A program made the position numbers and the translations under genes. 64,000 bases of DNA from Niameybacter massiliensis (lineage in GTDB: Bacteria; Bacillota; Clostridia; Lachnospirales; Cellulosilyticaceae): positions 2,342,001 through 2,406,000 of the forward strand of contig NZ_LN875035.1 in assembly GCF_001282685.1 (NCBI RefSeq), written 5' to 3'. This document shows, in pieces, positions 62,969 through 64,000 of this stretch (its first letter is position 1; the number at the start of each line of letters is the position of its first letter). The notes below the pieces were generated by a model. It saw nothing but the letters and a program-made list of their open reading frames with translations, did no database searches and had not been told where the DNA came from.

Positions 62969-64000
62969 TTACTTTAGCTTTTCTGCACGATCTTTTGCTT
63001 TATAATAGGCATTTGTATCCTTATAATCTTCTAAAATAATATTATAAAACTGTAATGCTTTGGTTTTATTATTATTTTTTTCTTCAATTTGCCCCATATT
63101 ATAAAGGGCTTGTGCTGCGGTTCTTGTCCCTGGTGCAAAGATAAGTACCTTCTCGAAGTTCAACATAGCCTCTACATTGTTACCTTGTTTGAACAAATTG
63201 TTACCTAAATCATACAATCTATCACCAGCCTTTGGATATACCGTTTCTTTCAAAGACTGATACACCTTTTGATTTTCTTCTGACAAATCTTGAACAGCAA
63301 TATTATTAAGTATTTCAGCTGACTCTATCCATTTACTTTCTTCTTTATAAGCCTTTGCTTTTGCAAGTTTATTTTCTTGACTCACCTTATTATGCTGCTG
63401 CTTCAACAGCTCATTTTCTTCTGCTAACTTTTGATTATTACTTTCTAAAGCAAGTGCCTTTTGTGTTGCTTCTTCTACAAAGGTATCAAATTCTACTTTT
63501 AAGCTGGTATTTTCTGAGGTCATATCATAAACCTTTTTTTCTAATGAAGCGGTTTTACTTGGTACAATAAGCCCTATGCCTATTCCAAACATACATACTG
63601 CTCCAAATACAAAGTACATAGCATATCGTGAAAACAGCCCACCTCTATTAATAAACTTTTGTGGCACCACATCTGTTGAAATATCTATATCATTAATATG
63701 AGGTGCTGAAATAGTTTTTCTGCTTTCTTCATCTTCTATAACTACATTTTTACTTTCTATTTCTCTTAAATAACCTAATGCTTTTTTGTTACTTCTATCT
63801 TTTTTAAGAACATATAGTACTTGTGCTAACGCCTTATTCTCTTGCTTTTGTAACAAATAACAAAAAGCAAGTAAATTACGTGCTTCTAGAAAACTTGGAT
63901 TCAGATTAATTGCTTTTTTCAATCTTATAACAGCTACATCATCATCCTTTTTATGTACATAATGCAATGCTCTATTATAAAGCATTAAACTATCTTTATA
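62969..64000 (-). CDS. TPR-repeat membrane protein, 5' end beyond the window
   Basis: At least 344 codons are visible. TPR repeats occur at both ends (NPSFLEARNLLAFCYLLQKQ; AAQALYNMGQIEEKNNNKTK). They are separated by a transmembrane helix (RYAMYFVFGAVCMFGIGIGLIV) near residue 130 and a coiled coil of about 70 residues. A start at 63985 is possible, but the frame continues open to the window end as YKDSL with TPR-like sequence, so the true start is probably outside. It is a scaffold or interaction protein of unknown partner. It lies upstream of spoIIA but has its own spacing of 111 bp. Confidence 0.75.
   Translation of the reverse strand, partial: YKDSLMLYNRALHYVHKKDDDVAVIRLKKAINLNPSFLEARNLLAFCYLLQKQENKALAQVLYVLKKDRSNKKALGYLREIESKNVVIEDEESRKTISAPHINDIDISTDVVPQKFINRGGLFSRYAMYFVFGAVCMFGIGIGLIVPSKTASLEKKVYDMTSENTSLKVEFDTFVEEATQKALALESNNQKLAEENELLKQQHNKVSQENKLAKAKAYKEESKWIESAEILNNIAVQDLSEENQKVYQSLKETVYPKAGDRLYDLGNNLFKQGNNVEAMLNFEKVLIFAPGTRTAAQALYNMGQIEEKNNNKTKALQFYNIILEDYKDTNAYYKAKDRAEKLK

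Noticed and set aside
1-64000. Prophage, insertion sequence, CRISPR array or tRNA
   Set aside because: No integrase, transposase, terminal repeats, regular spacer pattern or tRNA T-arm sequence was found by reading both strands.

Overview
This is a low-GC, AT-rich chromosomal window from an anaerobic, endospore-forming Firmicute of the class Clostridia. The anaerobic class III ribonucleotide reductase, the spoIIA, spoVA, csp and sleC spore genes and the single-chain clostridial PurL all point there. A Cellulosilyticum/Lachnospiraceae-like host is my inference from overall gene content and is not proven. I see no prophage, insertion sequence, CRISPR array, tRNA or rRNA.

Layout. 1-3.7 kb (minus): a type IV pilus operon pilC-pilM-pilN-pilO plus a prepilin cut by the window edge. 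3.9-5.9 kb: a dCache-type chemoreceptor. 6.2-6.9 kb: a collagen-like spore-surface type gene interrupted by an apparent one-base frameshift. 7.2-8.9 kb: a two-gene module of unknown function (NifU-like scaffold plus GGGtGRT protein) with its own near-consensus promoter. 9.0-11.6 kb: a zinc/manganese ABC importer. 11.8-20.1 kb: an M16 peptidase, an aldose epimerase, the cortex-lytic enzyme SleC, a Wzy/O-antigen-ligase-like membrane protein and a nucleoid-associated protein. 20.2-24.6 kb: a MacB-like ABC system with a large extracytoplasmic subunit. 24.8-30.0 kb: three tandem Csp subtilases, one lacking the catalytic serine. 30-34.5 kb: a hydrolase, a DEDDh exonuclease and nrdDG under twin NrdR-type boxes.

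34.5-41.4 kb holds two long gene-free blocks. The first (about 34.8-35.3 kb) looks like a large structured non-coding RNA on the plus strand, with helices whose G-U pairs fit only that strand. The second (38.8-39.5 kb) is a structured or repetitive region of unknown nature. Between and after them are a YdcZ transporter, asnA behind a T-box leader, a GntR and a TetR regulator, ung, a YitT protein and a GIY-YIG protein. 41.4-48.5 kb carries a P-loop ATPase, a DUF4340 protein, two unknown genes, a Fur-family regulator, an aminotransferase/Lrp pair and a Cys-cluster pentapeptide protein.

48.7-64 kb (minus throughout) runs spoVAA-AB-AC-AD-AE with a good sigma-G promoter, a complete purLECFMND operon, spoIIAA-spoIIAB-sigF, and a TPR protein cut by the window end.

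How the genes fit together: several sporulation and germination parts are present. Sigma-F starts forespore transcription, SpoVA loads and releases dipicolinate, and Csp proteases activate pro-SleC, which degrades the cortex. The strongest leads are the unidentified large RNA, the GGGtGRT/NifU-like module, and a Csp set in which a pseudoprotease is encoded first.
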